Shown here piece after piece: positions 36,481 to 43,660 of a DNA stretch of 64,000 nt. The translations under genes were made by a program, and so were the position numbers. The notes beneath the pieces were generated by a model. The model was not told where the DNA came from. It worked only from the letters and a program-made list of their open reading frames with translations, and made no database searches. Source of the DNA: Staphylococcus sp. Its GTDB lineage: Bacteria > Bacteroidota > Bacteroidia > Bacteroidales > Muribaculaceae. Where the stretch lies: contig JAMPDC010000001.1 in assembly GCA_023665865.1 (NCBI GenBank), positions 1,480,235 to 1,544,234 on the forward strand, read 5' to 3'. Position 1 is the first letter of the stretch, and the number at the start of each line of letters is the position of its first letter.

Positions 36481-36568
36481 GGTACAGAAATTCAGAATTG
36501 ACACAAATAACAGATTATTATATTATACTTTGTTATTTGTGTCAATTCTGAATTTCTGTACCTTTTTT
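36481..36568. repeat. 32-bp perfect inverted repeat with an 18-nt AT loop and T6 tail
   Basis: 36481-36512 is exactly complementary to 36531-36562 (arms begin GGTACAGAAATTCAGAATTG). The 18-nt loop is pure AT except for one G and one C. TTTTTT follows on the plus strand. The stem is far longer than an ordinary terminator. It lies between composite repeat copy 1 and the 3-prime end of the SRP RNA gene. Confidence 0.9.
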
Positions 36569-36592
36569 AGCTGAAGTAGGGATACAAAAAAA

Positions 36593-36689
36593 GGGTAAGC
36601 TTACTACATCGCACCGCTACAACCCGATACCGTTGCTTCGATCAAGACCTGGCGGAGTTCTCGGGGAGCTGGTCGTGTAGGACTTACCC
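36593..36689 (-). ncRNA. ffs: Signal recognition particle RNA, small bacterial type
   Basis: Read on the minus strand, the 97-nt RNA has closing stem GGGTAAG/CTTACCC. Inner stems are CTACA/TGTAG and CCCGA/TCGGG. The apical segment CGCCAGGTCTTGATCGAAGC carries the conserved CAGGTC...GAAGCA core of SRP domain IV (compare CAGGTCCGGAAGGAAGCA in E. coli). A perfect consensus promoter ends 5 nt before the 5-prime end, and the 3-prime end runs into T7 (complement of 36586-36592), a natural stop. The RNA works with Ffh in targeting membrane proteins. Confidence 0.88.
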
Positions 36690-36694
36690 GGCTG

Positions 36695-36725
36695 CAAAGG
36701 TACTACTTTTTTCCGAATCCACAAA
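36695..36725 (-). promoter_or_regulatory. SRP RNA promoter
   Basis: On the minus strand TTTG (complement of 36722-36725), exactly 19 nt, TACCTTTG (complement of 36695-36702). Start predicted at 36688-36689, coinciding with the first G of the SRP RNA. Confidence 0.88.
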
Positions 36726-36875
36726 CATCACCACTAACTTTTACAAGGAATTTTACAAAAAACAGGTCCAACAGCAATGGCGACGCATCCCGGTTATCCG
36801 CGCGTCAGAAGGATACAGATGGCCATAAGGTCAGACGGGCATCGACCTCCCGACAGATACAGCCTGCGGGAGGCT

Positions 36876-37071
36876 CTGCCGGAGGCAGTGTGGTCGTGAT
36901 GAAGCCCCAGGCAAGGCCTGGGGATAGCAATGTGATAACCGATATAGCCTCGGAGAGGCGGCTTATGGGCGCACGACTACACCTCTCCGAGGCTATTGTT
37001 GCGTATGTGTATGGCTATCCCCGGACCTTGTCCGGGGTTTCTGCACGATGGCTCTACCTCCGGTAGAGCTT
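36876..37071. repeat. Composite palindromic repeat, copy 2
   Basis: Order of hairpins: a (CTGCCGGAGGCAG), b (CCCCAGGCAAGGCCTGGGG), c (TAGCCTCGGAGAGGCG with CTCTCCGAGGCTA), d (CCCCGGACCTTGTCCGGGG), e (GCTCTACCTCCGGTAGAGC). The left and right halves are approximate reverse complements, so the whole forms one large imperfect dyad. Positions 36876-36960 match 41676-41760 at 82 of 85 bases. The preceding stretch (36726-36875) shows nothing else recognisable. Confidence 0.88.
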
Positions 37072-37149
37072 CTGTAAGTGCGTAAAGAAAAGGGCCGCGC
37101 AAGCAGCACGACCCTCTTCTTTGCTTTTCAATGTAGTATTATGACGATA

Positions 37150-37647
37150 TTATTCTTTATAGCGCAACTCACATCCGGGGAGTCCGGCTTCAATAAGCTT
37201 ATTGCACTGATTAATAATCTCAGTCTCGGATTGATTGACATCTATGGGCATTTTGTAGATTTCAACTACTCTCGCATCGCGCACGATATTCCTTTCAATC
37301 TCATCAACAGTAGGAATATCAGGCAATGCCAAATACTCATCATAAGTCCAATTTGTAAATCCAGTCATATAGCCTACTATACCCCAACCATTGAGATAGA
37401 AACCATTAGACAGTTCAACAGGTCTTTTGTTTAAGGAGCCTTTGATTCCCGGCAAAGCCACTACATGCTGCCTATTCTCATCAAGCATGACAGTTACCAA
37501 ATGAGCATAATCACCATTTAATTTATAGATTTGTATGCTGGGAGTCACATTAAACTTAACATCATTAGTGTTGTTTTGTGGTTCATCGCTACTACAACTT
37601 GCAATAAACACGCCTAAAAGAATGAATAATAAACTAATTTTCTTCAT
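37150..37647 (-). CDS. Hypothetical lipoprotein of the C10 protease operon
   Basis: 165 residues, lipobox IASC (Cys18) then SSDEP. No family recognised. Begins 29 nt after the C10 protease stop, on the same strand, so it is co-transcribed. Small proteins beside C10 proteases in Bacteroides and streptococci are often protease inhibitors (Spi or staphostatin-like); that role is possible here but the sequence does not prove it. Composition is AT-rich like the rest of the operon. Two Cys besides the lipid anchor (NQCNKLIEAGLPGCEL) could form a disulfide. Confidence 0.65.
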   Translation of the reverse strand: MKKISLLFILLGVFIASCSSDEPQNNTNDVKFNVTPSIQIYKLNGDYAHLVTVMLDENRQHVVALPGIKGSLNKRPVELSNGFYLNGWGIVGYMTGFTNWTYDEYLALPDIPTVDEIERNIVRDARVVEIYKMPIDVNQSETEIINQCNKLIEAGLPGCELRYKE

Positions 37648-37676
37648 GATACATTGTTTTTAATTATTAAATTTTA

Positions 37677-38921
37677 CTAAAGATAAACAGTGAAGAACAG
37701 GGCTTTATTTCTAAAATTTCCATTTTGGGTATGGAAAACGTCATCATTAAAATATCCATTATCCTCTCCATTCCACCCCCAATTAAACCAACTAAGCATA
37801 CTTTCAGAAATTACATTCTCAACCTCAGTCCATTCCAAAGAGCTTATGGGCCTAACATATTCTATCATTTGCTTCTTCATATATTTAAACCCATCTGCAA
37901 TCCACATGTGTCCCATATCATTTTCGTTAAAGCCACCAACTATGATTATACCATCTTTCAGATTATAACGTATACATTGCTTGTAATAGCTCTGGGTCGC
38001 AGTGAGTTTAAAACCAAATGACAATGCTGCTTGTCTGATTCCATTTTCGGTAGTTCCTGTTCCATACTCAAAAAATGAATTCTTATATTCACTCCCAGCA
38101 CGTTTTCCTATTTCTCTAAGCAAAGAGGCAATCGCATCGTGCGGAGAATTCGGTTGGCAACAATAATCCGAGGTACCAATAGTATGCCGCTTCATGTTAG
38201 GCCAATCCAAATCAATAATTTCATTATTACGATACGTCAATTTTATCGATTTTGGATACTCAAAATAACTCATAGCCATTCCCAATGCAGTATTACTACA
38301 GCCTGTTAGTCCATTGTCACAATATTTTCCATATATTCCACTCTGATCCCACTCCACATCAACTCGTGGTGAGACAGATACTGAATCCAAGATAATTTCT
38401 TCTCTTTTAACTTCCTGGATTTCAAATGGCGAATTTGGATTTGGATTTGAAGGATTTATCGGCAGCCCAGCCGAATACGCGACAGCCATATCTATGAACA
38501 TGGTGAGTCCGGGATTAGTACATTCCTCTGCGGTTGTATAGTGGCCGGCCTCCGTTACTGCAAGGAGTGATTCCCCCGAACGGTTTGCACAGATCACTGC
38601 ATAGCCTGCATTATCCTTGTAGTTAAGGACATAAAGGAGTGTATCGGCATCGCCGGAGCGGGAAGTGCCGGAAGTGACATAACTGATACCGGAAGAAAGG
38701 TCCAACTCGCGGGCAACCGAAGCTCTTGATGATTTTGAGCCATCATCGAGCAATGAGCGTGCATCGTTGGCAATCTGAATAGCCTCATCAAGCGAGCGCT
38801 TTTCAGTCATTGTAGTTACAGTTTTCAGATCAAGCTTTGACGACTCCGGCTCTTCGACTGCATCCGAGCTACATGAGGCTACAAGAAGCCCGACAGCAAG
38901 AAATGGGATAAGAGTTTTCAT
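37677..38921 (-). CDS. C10-family (streptopain-like) cysteine protease lipoprotein
   Basis: Papain-like secreted protease of the SpeB/interpain type. 414 residues: lipobox VASC (Cys17) with SSDAVEE; a pro-domain (about 25-185) containing the Spi-like segment DTLLYVLNYKDNAGYAVICA; mature domain from about 188. Catalytic Cys208 is in GLTGCSNTALGMAMSYFEYP, His338 in GHMWIADGF, and the oxyanion/Trp region is NWGWNGEDNGYF. The Pro-Asn-rich stretch (about 155-165) may be the processing site. Middle gene of an operon with a DUF3244 protein upstream and an unknown lipoprotein downstream. AT-rich relative to neighbours, suggesting transfer. Confidence 0.9.
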   Translation of the reverse strand: MKTLIPFLAVGLLVASCSSDAVEEPESSKLDLKTVTTMTEKRSLDEAIQIANDARSLLDDGSKSSRASVARELDLSSGISYVTSGTSRSGDADTLLYVLNYKDNAGYAVICANRSGESLLAVTEAGHYTTAEECTNPGLTMFIDMAVAYSAGLPINPSNPNPNSPFEIQEVKREEIILDSVSVSPRVDVEWDQSGIYGKYCDNGLTGCSNTALGMAMSYFEYPKSIKLTYRNNEIIDLDWPNMKRHTIGTSDYCCQPNSPHDAIASLLREIGKRAGSEYKNSFFEYGTGTTENGIRQAALSFGFKLTATQSYYKQCIRYNLKDGIIIVGGFNENDMGHMWIADGFKYMKKQMIEYVRPISSLEWTEVENVISESMLSWFNWGWNGEDNGYFNDDVFHTQNGNFRNKALFFTVYL

Positions 38922-38947
38922 GATGAATGTATTTAATATGATTATAG

Positions 38948-39325
38948 TTAAATTAATGTCTCGCCGATATATGTGACAGAACCTATGTTGATAGTTATGA
39001 CCACATATCCTTTAAATCCATTTAGAGGCACAACCATTTCAGGGTTGAAACATCCGCCATCTGAGGCGATTTCCGAGCCGGATATGCCATCAGTAATCGT
39101 TACCAATCCCATAATTGAGTTTTCAGAAACTATTATAATATTCTCGCCATCGAAGTAACAAGAGACGGGAATATAGGCTGGTGCCTTGGGAATAATAAGG
39201 TCATCATTTTTCCCAGTATTCAACGTTATCTTTTCTTCGCCCTTATCATCAGCTCTAACACCAGATAACATAAAGAAAGAAGATATAAATAATGTGACCA
39301 ATGACACTATAAGTCTATTTTTCAT
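38948..39325 (-). CDS. DUF3244-like secreted protein
   Basis: 125 residues with a cleavable signal peptide (LIVSLVTLFISSFFMLSGVRA). The rest is a small beta-sandwich-like pattern (AYIPVSCYFDGENIIIVSENSIMGLVTITDG; MVVPLNGFKGYVVITINIG), matching the DUF3244 type that is frequent beside C10 proteases and in two-gene Bacteroidales units. Function unknown; periplasmic or secreted. First gene of the C10 protease operon, 26 nt upstream of the protease. Confidence 0.7.
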   Translation of the reverse strand: MKNRLIVSLVTLFISSFFMLSGVRADDKGEEKITLNTGKNDDLIIPKAPAYIPVSCYFDGENIIIVSENSIMGLVTITDGISGSEIASDGGCFNPEMVVPLNGFKGYVVITINIGSVTYIGETLI

Positions 39326-39352
39326 ATTGTTTGTTGTTAAAAGTTACGGTAG

Positions 39353-39384
39353 CAAAGTTAGGGGATATGCGGACTTTTAGCAAA
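39353..39384 (-). promoter_or_regulatory. Promoter of the C10 protease operon
   Basis: On the minus strand TTTG (complement of 39381-39384), 20 nt, TAACTTTG (complement of 39353-39360). Predicted start near 39346, about 20 nt before the DUF3244 gene. Confidence 0.7.
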
Positions 39385-39572
39385 AAATCGGGCCTTAATC
39401 AACCTTAAAATTCAGGCGATTCAGCTGATATAAAGTATTAATTATCAAGTATTTACACAAAGGACTAAAAATTATTTTCTTAAAACCGCCTCAAAAGCGA
39501 GATAAAACACTATTAATCAACACGTTATACAAAATAACACATCTATCACACAGCTATATCATTGAATAGCAA

Positions 39573-41273
39573 TTAATTACCTTTAGTCAAATTTAGCCGT
39601 CGGAGGATTTCGGGCGCCTCGGGTCCCGCTGCCGTAAGGATGGCTTTCTTCAGGTTGCTTTTGGCCGTGTATATGGAGCCAAGGTTGGGTTTAGACATGA
39701 GTACCGAGATAGTCTCGACGCTGAAACCGACATAGAGATAGATGGTGAGTTGATAGTGCCAGGGGCGGAGGTCGGGACAGAGGTCACGGAAGCGCGACAT
39801 CCACCCGTCTGAATGACGGTCAATAAGGGCTTCTATCTCCGAGAGCATCTCGGGAGACTGCATCTGGCTGAGCACACCAACCACCTCACGGCGGAAATTC
39901 TCACCTCCTGCGGGCGTCGCCGCCGGATGGCGATACCAGGCATTGCAGAGCGCGTCGACCATCTCAAATTTCTGACCGAAGAGGGCATTGAGCTCAGTCT
40001 GTAGGGCTTCGGAGCGTCGGGAGTTGGCATGGAAATCTTTCTCCAACATGGTGAGACGGAGCATGAGCTGCGCCTCACTCGCACGGCGCGCCCGCAGACG
40101 GGCGCGATAGGCGACAAATCCGAGAATAACCGCAAGCAACAGGAGAATAGCGACAGCTGTGAGAGCCATATTAAGCTTACGCGCTTGCCGGGCCGAGGCT
40201 GCATCCTCGCGCGCCCGAGCATTAAAGTATTCTCCCATCAAGAGAACCTTCGGATGCGTTATGTCAGACTCATTATAATCAGTCTGCCCATCGCCCCACT
40301 CAATCGCATAGTCATACCCCTCACGATAACGCCCTAACTTACCATAAATTCTGGCGAGATTGTAATCTACATAAAGCGAATCGCGGGTAGACGTCCTATC
40401 AATGAGAGCCGAGTCCACTGCACAAAGAGCCTCCTCATATCGCTCAAGTTTATATAAGGCATTGGCGAGTTTAGACCACTGATAAGACTGTAGCCCTCCT
40501 TGCCGAAGTTTCAAGTCCAACAAGTCAGTAAGAGTTTTGTCATATTCTTTTGTCACGCTATGGAGTTGTTCTCTTGAGCGAAGCATGGCTATCCACAGAT
40601 GGGTATGAGCATATTTCACCGAATCCACTGCATCAAGGACACTGCGGGCCTTGTCATACTGGCGCGTCCAGGTGTAGCCGTCGGCTATGAGATAGTCCAT
40701 CCAGTCGGCGTGGGTCTGCTTACCGGCAAGGAGAAATTGCTCTTTGGCTTTCAAGGCCCAACTGAGGGATTCGGACATGATATAGATACCTGAGTAGACA
40801 ATGGAGAGCTCACGGGCACTCATGGCTGCATAGAAGTGGTCGCCCCTGTCGATGGCAATATTGTAGGCTTCATGGAGCTGAATGAGCGCCTGCTCATAGT
40901 CCTCGCGTTCGTAGAGGAAGTAGCCGTAGTAGAAAAGCGTCTGAGTCTCCAGACTGTCGCGGCGTCCGGCATAGTAGCGGAGGGCTGGCATGAGAGTGGA
41001 GTCGGAGTCGTAGGGACGGTATGACTTGTCGGAAGCCTTGGCGAATAGGAGCTGCCGGCGGGCAACGCGGGCGGGATCGAGGGCTGAGGTGTCGATGGCG
41101 GAGACTATGGCAAGGGCGGAGTCGGGGGCGGAGTCCATGAGGATGTCGGCCCGGCGGAAGGCGGCGTCGGCTTCACGGGCGGTGTGGCTGCAGGCCGCAA
41201 GGAGGGTGGCCGCGACGAGCGCTGCGACCGCAAGGATGAGGGTGAGGGTACTATGTGGGCGGTTTGTTGACAT
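39573..41273 (-). CDS. TPR membrane regulator with a C-terminal LuxR-like helix-turn-helix
   Basis: 566 residues from ATG 41273 (MSTNRPHSTLTLILAV). The N-terminus has a lipobox-like LLAACSH. TPR-like helices occupy about 35-340 (FYYGYFLYEREDYEQALIQL, ANALYKLERYEEALCAVDSA). A membrane helix follows at about 365-388 (LNMALTAVAILLLLAVILGF), then a basic coiled coil and a cytoplasmic C-terminus with a degenerate LuxR/GerE-like motif (LTIYLYVGFSVETISVLM...SIYTAKSNLKKAI). Such proteins are common in Bacteroidales as transmembrane transcription regulators. It lies upstream of the C10 operon on the same strand, so it could control it, but that is inference. Confidence 0.72.
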   Translation of the reverse strand: MSTNRPHSTLTLILAVAALVAATLLAACSHTAREADAAFRRADILMDSAPDSALAIVSAIDTSALDPARVARRQLLFAKASDKSYRPYDSDSTLMPALRYYAGRRDSLETQTLFYYGYFLYEREDYEQALIQLHEAYNIAIDRGDHFYAAMSARELSIVYSGIYIMSESLSWALKAKEQFLLAGKQTHADWMDYLIADGYTWTRQYDKARSVLDAVDSVKYAHTHLWIAMLRSREQLHSVTKEYDKTLTDLLDLKLRQGGLQSYQWSKLANALYKLERYEEALCAVDSALIDRTSTRDSLYVDYNLARIYGKLGRYREGYDYAIEWGDGQTDYNESDITHPKVLLMGEYFNARAREDAASARQARKLNMALTAVAILLLLAVILGFVAYRARLRARRASEAQLMLRLTMLEKDFHANSRRSEALQTELNALFGQKFEMVDALCNAWYRHPAATPAGGENFRREVVGVLSQMQSPEMLSEIEALIDRHSDGWMSRFRDLCPDLRPWHYQLTIYLYVGFSVETISVLMSKPNLGSIYTAKSNLKKAILTAAGPEAPEILRRLNLTKGN

Positions 41274-41423
41274 TTTCGGCGGCAAGTTAATGATTTTTAT
41301 CGGCTTTGGCAAGCAGATTTTCGGGAAAAATCGCCACTGACTACTGAAAAATAATTATGAGCGGGGGCTGAGCGGGCCGAAAATTACTTAATTTTAGGTA
41401 TGGTGGATGCGGCGGGGAGATAG

Positions 41424-41638
41424 TAATTTTGTAATGTGAAAATGAGACAGCCCCGCAGCCTCATTTCACAAAGATAATTGTACGAAATTTGATAAAAAAC
41501 ACTTGGACAATATTGAAGCGCAAGCTCACCGCTGACATAGCGAATAAACTGGCTTCTGTAATCTATTTTTGAAATTGATGCTATTGTTTAAAACGGCGTG
41601 GCCGATGGTTGTGAAACCCTCCACCACGCCGGTTTTTT
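41424..41638 (+). ncRNA. Candidate small RNA with promoter and terminator
   Basis: A -7 box TAATTTTG (41424-41431) is followed by an early hairpin (GTGAAAATGAG / CTCATTTCAC, about 41436-41474) and, 120 nt later, by a stem ending in T6 (41590-41601 with 41624-41638; CCACGCCGG arm). Between lies no ORF with a ribosome-binding site. The -33 region is weak. The terminal hairpin could equally serve convergent transcription from the CE12 gene. Confidence 0.35.
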
Positions 41639-41675
41639 GTGTGTTATTTTGTGTTGTGAGGGAATGGGGTGGATG

Positions 41676-41872
41676 CTGCCGGAGGCAGTGTGATCGTGAT
41701 GAAGCCCCAGGCAAGGCCTGGGGGGAGCAATGTGATAACCGATATAGCCTCGGAGAGGCGACAGCGTGCGGTAACAGTATGTCGCCTCTCCGAGGCTATT
41801 ATGAGGGTGCGGTCGGCCTGCCCCAGGCTGCGCCCGGGGTTTCGGCATAATGCACCTGCCTCCGGCAGGTGA
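41676..41872. repeat. Composite palindromic repeat, copy 3
   Basis: Same hairpin order as copy 2: a, b, c (CGCCTCTCCGAGGCTATT on the right arm), a diverged d (CCCCAGGCTGCGCCCGGGG) and e (ACCTGCCTCCGGCAGGT). 41676-41760 matches 36876-36960 with three substitutions and no gaps, in the same orientation. The rest of this 650-bp gene-free stretch holds only the candidate RNA upstream and about 90 nt of featureless sequence before the CE12 stop. Confidence 0.88.
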
Positions 41873-41965
41873 GAATATGTGGGATCCCTGACGGGCGTGG
41901 GTGGCGAGACTATGAGGGATTCTACCAGGTGTTTTCCTCCGGAGCGGGAGGCTTGCGGGGGATTG

Positions 41966-42817
41966 CTATTTGTTGAGATTGTAGACGGTGCGGCGGACGT
42001 AGGGTTTCAGGCCGGGCACCTGACGGGCAATGGCGTCGGCGGCGATGCGCGAGACGATGATGCCGCCAAGGACGTTGAGGTGGGTATTGTCGATGCGTCC
42101 TTTGGGAGCAAACTCATAGACCCCGACGGGCATCCACATGAAGAGCTCGCGTGATGCGTCGCGTCCGAGCCCCTGGACGAGCTCATGGGTGAGGGTGTTC
42201 ATGTCGATGAAAGTGACGCCCATCTCCTCGGCCACGTTGCGGGGCGCGATGCGATAGTCACCATGGGTGTCGACAAGAGTATCCCCCTCGGCGGGATAGT
42301 TCTGGAGTCCGTCTTTCCATGTCTTCTGGCGGTCGTCGGTCTCGGCGGCGGCAATGCCCCGTGCGGGGAAGTTGCGGCGGACGATGGAGTTCATGAGGAT
42401 AGGGGTGGCGCCTTTCTCACGCGCTTCAGTGACGAATTTGCGCAGATTGTCGTCGAAAGTCGAGCCGGGGATGGTGTAGCGGTCAGGACTCTTGGCCTTC
42501 TCGTCGTTGTGACCGAACTGGATGATGACATAGTCGCCCGGACGTATGAGCGAGCGCACCTTGTCCCAGCGGCCTTCGTCGATGAAGCTCTTCGAGCTGC
42601 GGCCATTGACGGCATGGTTGTCGACCTTTACAGGGCCTTCGAGGTAGATCGGGAGCATCTGGGCCCAGCCACGCTCCTGGTTCTCCTTGTCGAGAGGTTT
42701 GTTGGCCATCGTTGAGTCACCGATGGTGAAGATTGTGATTGTGTCCGAGGGCACCTGAGCGGCCATTGTCATCGCCGGGAGTGCCAGTGCTACTAACAGG
42801 GATTTTAAAGATTTCAT
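41966..42817 (-). CDS. Rhamnogalacturonan acetylesterase, CE12-like SGNH hydrolase
   Basis: Removes acetyl groups from pectic rhamnogalacturonan. 283 residues with a signal peptide (SLLVALALPAMTMAAQ). SGNH blocks: GDSTMANK (catalytic Ser), NHAVNGRSSKSF, FGHNDEK, and DNTHLNVLGG (Asp/His). This GDSTM/GHND/HLN pattern is typical of CE12. Transcribed away from the GH105/GH106 operon that starts at 43661, with a MntA/HepT pair in between; it probably acts on the same substrate. Confidence 0.88.
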   Translation of the reverse strand: MKSLKSLLVALALPAMTMAAQVPSDTITIFTIGDSTMANKPLDKENQERGWAQMLPIYLEGPVKVDNHAVNGRSSKSFIDEGRWDKVRSLIRPGDYVIIQFGHNDEKAKSPDRYTIPGSTFDDNLRKFVTEAREKGATPILMNSIVRRNFPARGIAAAETDDRQKTWKDGLQNYPAEGDTLVDTHGDYRIAPRNVAEEMGVTFIDMNTLTHELVQGLGRDASRELFMWMPVGVYEFAPKGRIDNTHLNVLGGIIVSRIAADAIARQVPGLKPYVRRTVYNLNK

Positions 42818-42839
42818 GATAAGGATTGGTTGGTTGATG

Positions 42840-42888
42840 CAAAATTACGCATAATAATTGTTATATCGAAAGATAATTTCTATTTTTG
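42840..42888. promoter_or_regulatory. Overlapping divergent promoters for CE12 and mntA-hepT
   Basis: Minus strand: TAATTTTG (complement of 42840-42847) with a weak -33, reading to CE12. Plus strand: TTGT (42858-42861), about 19 nt, TATTTTTG (42881-42888), reading to mntA. The two promoters interleave within 50 bp, so they could compete. Confidence 0.6.
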
Positions 42889-42915
42889 CATGCAACAAAT
42901 CTTAGCCTATTCACA

Positions 42916-43227
42916 ATGACAAAGTCCACGCTATCAGACATAATACCCAAACTACGGGCATATTTCTCCACTCAGCCGGTCACTCGCGCATGGCTGTTTG
43001 GCTCTTACTCCCGCGGCGAGGAGTCGGAGAACAGTGACGTGGATATTCTGCTTGAATTTGACGAGAAAGCCCATGTCTCGCTTTTCACGATGGGAAACAT
43101 GTATTCGTCGCTCACCGAGCTGCTTCATCGCGCAGTGGATATCGTTGAGAAAGATACTCTCATGAATTTCGCCATAGCATCTGTCGAAAAAGATAAAATA
43201 CTGATTTATGAGAGAAATAATCCGTGA
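42916..43227 (+). CDS. mntA: MntA-like nucleotidyltransferase antitoxin
   Basis: 103 residues from ATG 42916 (MTKSTLSDIIPKLRAYF); the earlier ATG at 42886 overlaps the promoter box. Minimal nucleotidyltransferase with the motif G29-S30-x10-D41-x-D43 (FGSYSRGEESENSDVDI). In MntA/HepT systems this enzyme adds AMP to a Tyr of the HepT RNase and so blocks it. Overlaps hepT by 20 bp. Confidence 0.9.
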   Translation: MTKSTLSDIIPKLRAYFSTQPVTRAWLFGSYSRGEESENSDVDILLEFDEKAHVSLFTMGNMYSSLTELLHRAVDIVEKDTLMNFAIASVEKDKILIYERNNP

Positions 43228-43555
43228 TCGTGAACGAGTAAGACATATGATTGAAGCCATTGACCAGATCCAAGATGCCCGTCGGCGTTTTTCAGAGCAT
43301 GATCTTGTCAATGATCCGGTTATTTTCTATGGACTCGTCAAATGGGTGGAGGTGATTGGCGAAGCTGCATATAAAATTACAGAGAACACACGATGCGATT
43401 GGCCCGACATCCCCTGGAAATCAATAATCGGCATGCGACATGTGCTGGTCCATGGCTACTACCAGATAAAGCCCGAGAGACTTATGGCTACAATCAGTGA
43501 AGAATTGCCTGAATTGCGGGAAATATTGGCAAAACTATATGCCCGATTAAGTTGA
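43208..43555 (+). CDS. hepT: HepT-like HEPN RNase toxin
   Basis: 115-residue all-helical HEPN protein (DUF86) with the RX4HXY motif at R77, H82 and Y84 (MRHVLVHGYY), the catalytic RNase site and the AMP-acceptor Tyr. Start overlaps mntA by 20 bp, typical of the toxin-antitoxin pair. It stops about 50 nt before the promoter of the glycosidase operon. Confidence 0.9.
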   Translation: MREIIRDRERVRHMIEAIDQIQDARRRFSEHDLVNDPVIFYGLVKWVEVIGEAAYKITENTRCDWPDIPWKSIIGMRHVLVHGYYQIKPERLMATISEELPELREILAKLYARLS

Positions 43556-43605
43556 TATTTTCAAATTGGGCAGAGAGAGGATACTTCAATCTCCCTCCCC
43601 TACAC

Positions 43606-43636
43606 TTGATTGCTTTAAGGAAAAGTGCTAACTTTG
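43606..43636 (+). promoter_or_regulatory. Promoter of the rhamnogalacturonan operon
   Basis: TTGA (43606-43609), 19 nt, TAACTTTG (43629-43636). Predicted start near 43643, which rules out the upstream start codon at 43625 and supports ATG 43661. Confidence 0.75.
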
Positions 43637-43660
43637 CAGAAAATCCTTAAATCAAGACTG

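Noticed and set aside
36344-36574. 76-codon plus-strand ORF across the 32-bp inverted repeat
   Set aside because: It reads through palindromes; no initiation signal and low-complexity translation.
41569-41872. ORFs across composite repeat copy 3 on both strands
   Set aside because: They arise from palindromes and are not conserved with copies 1 and 2 as protein.
36276-41872. CRISPR array
   Set aside because: The repeats are palindromic modules in three irregular copies with no regular spacing, no unique spacers and no cas genes.
43625-43660. Earlier start codon for the unassigned glycosidase-like protein
   Set aside because: It overlaps the -7 box at 43629-43636, and the peptide before ATG 43661 lacks signal character.
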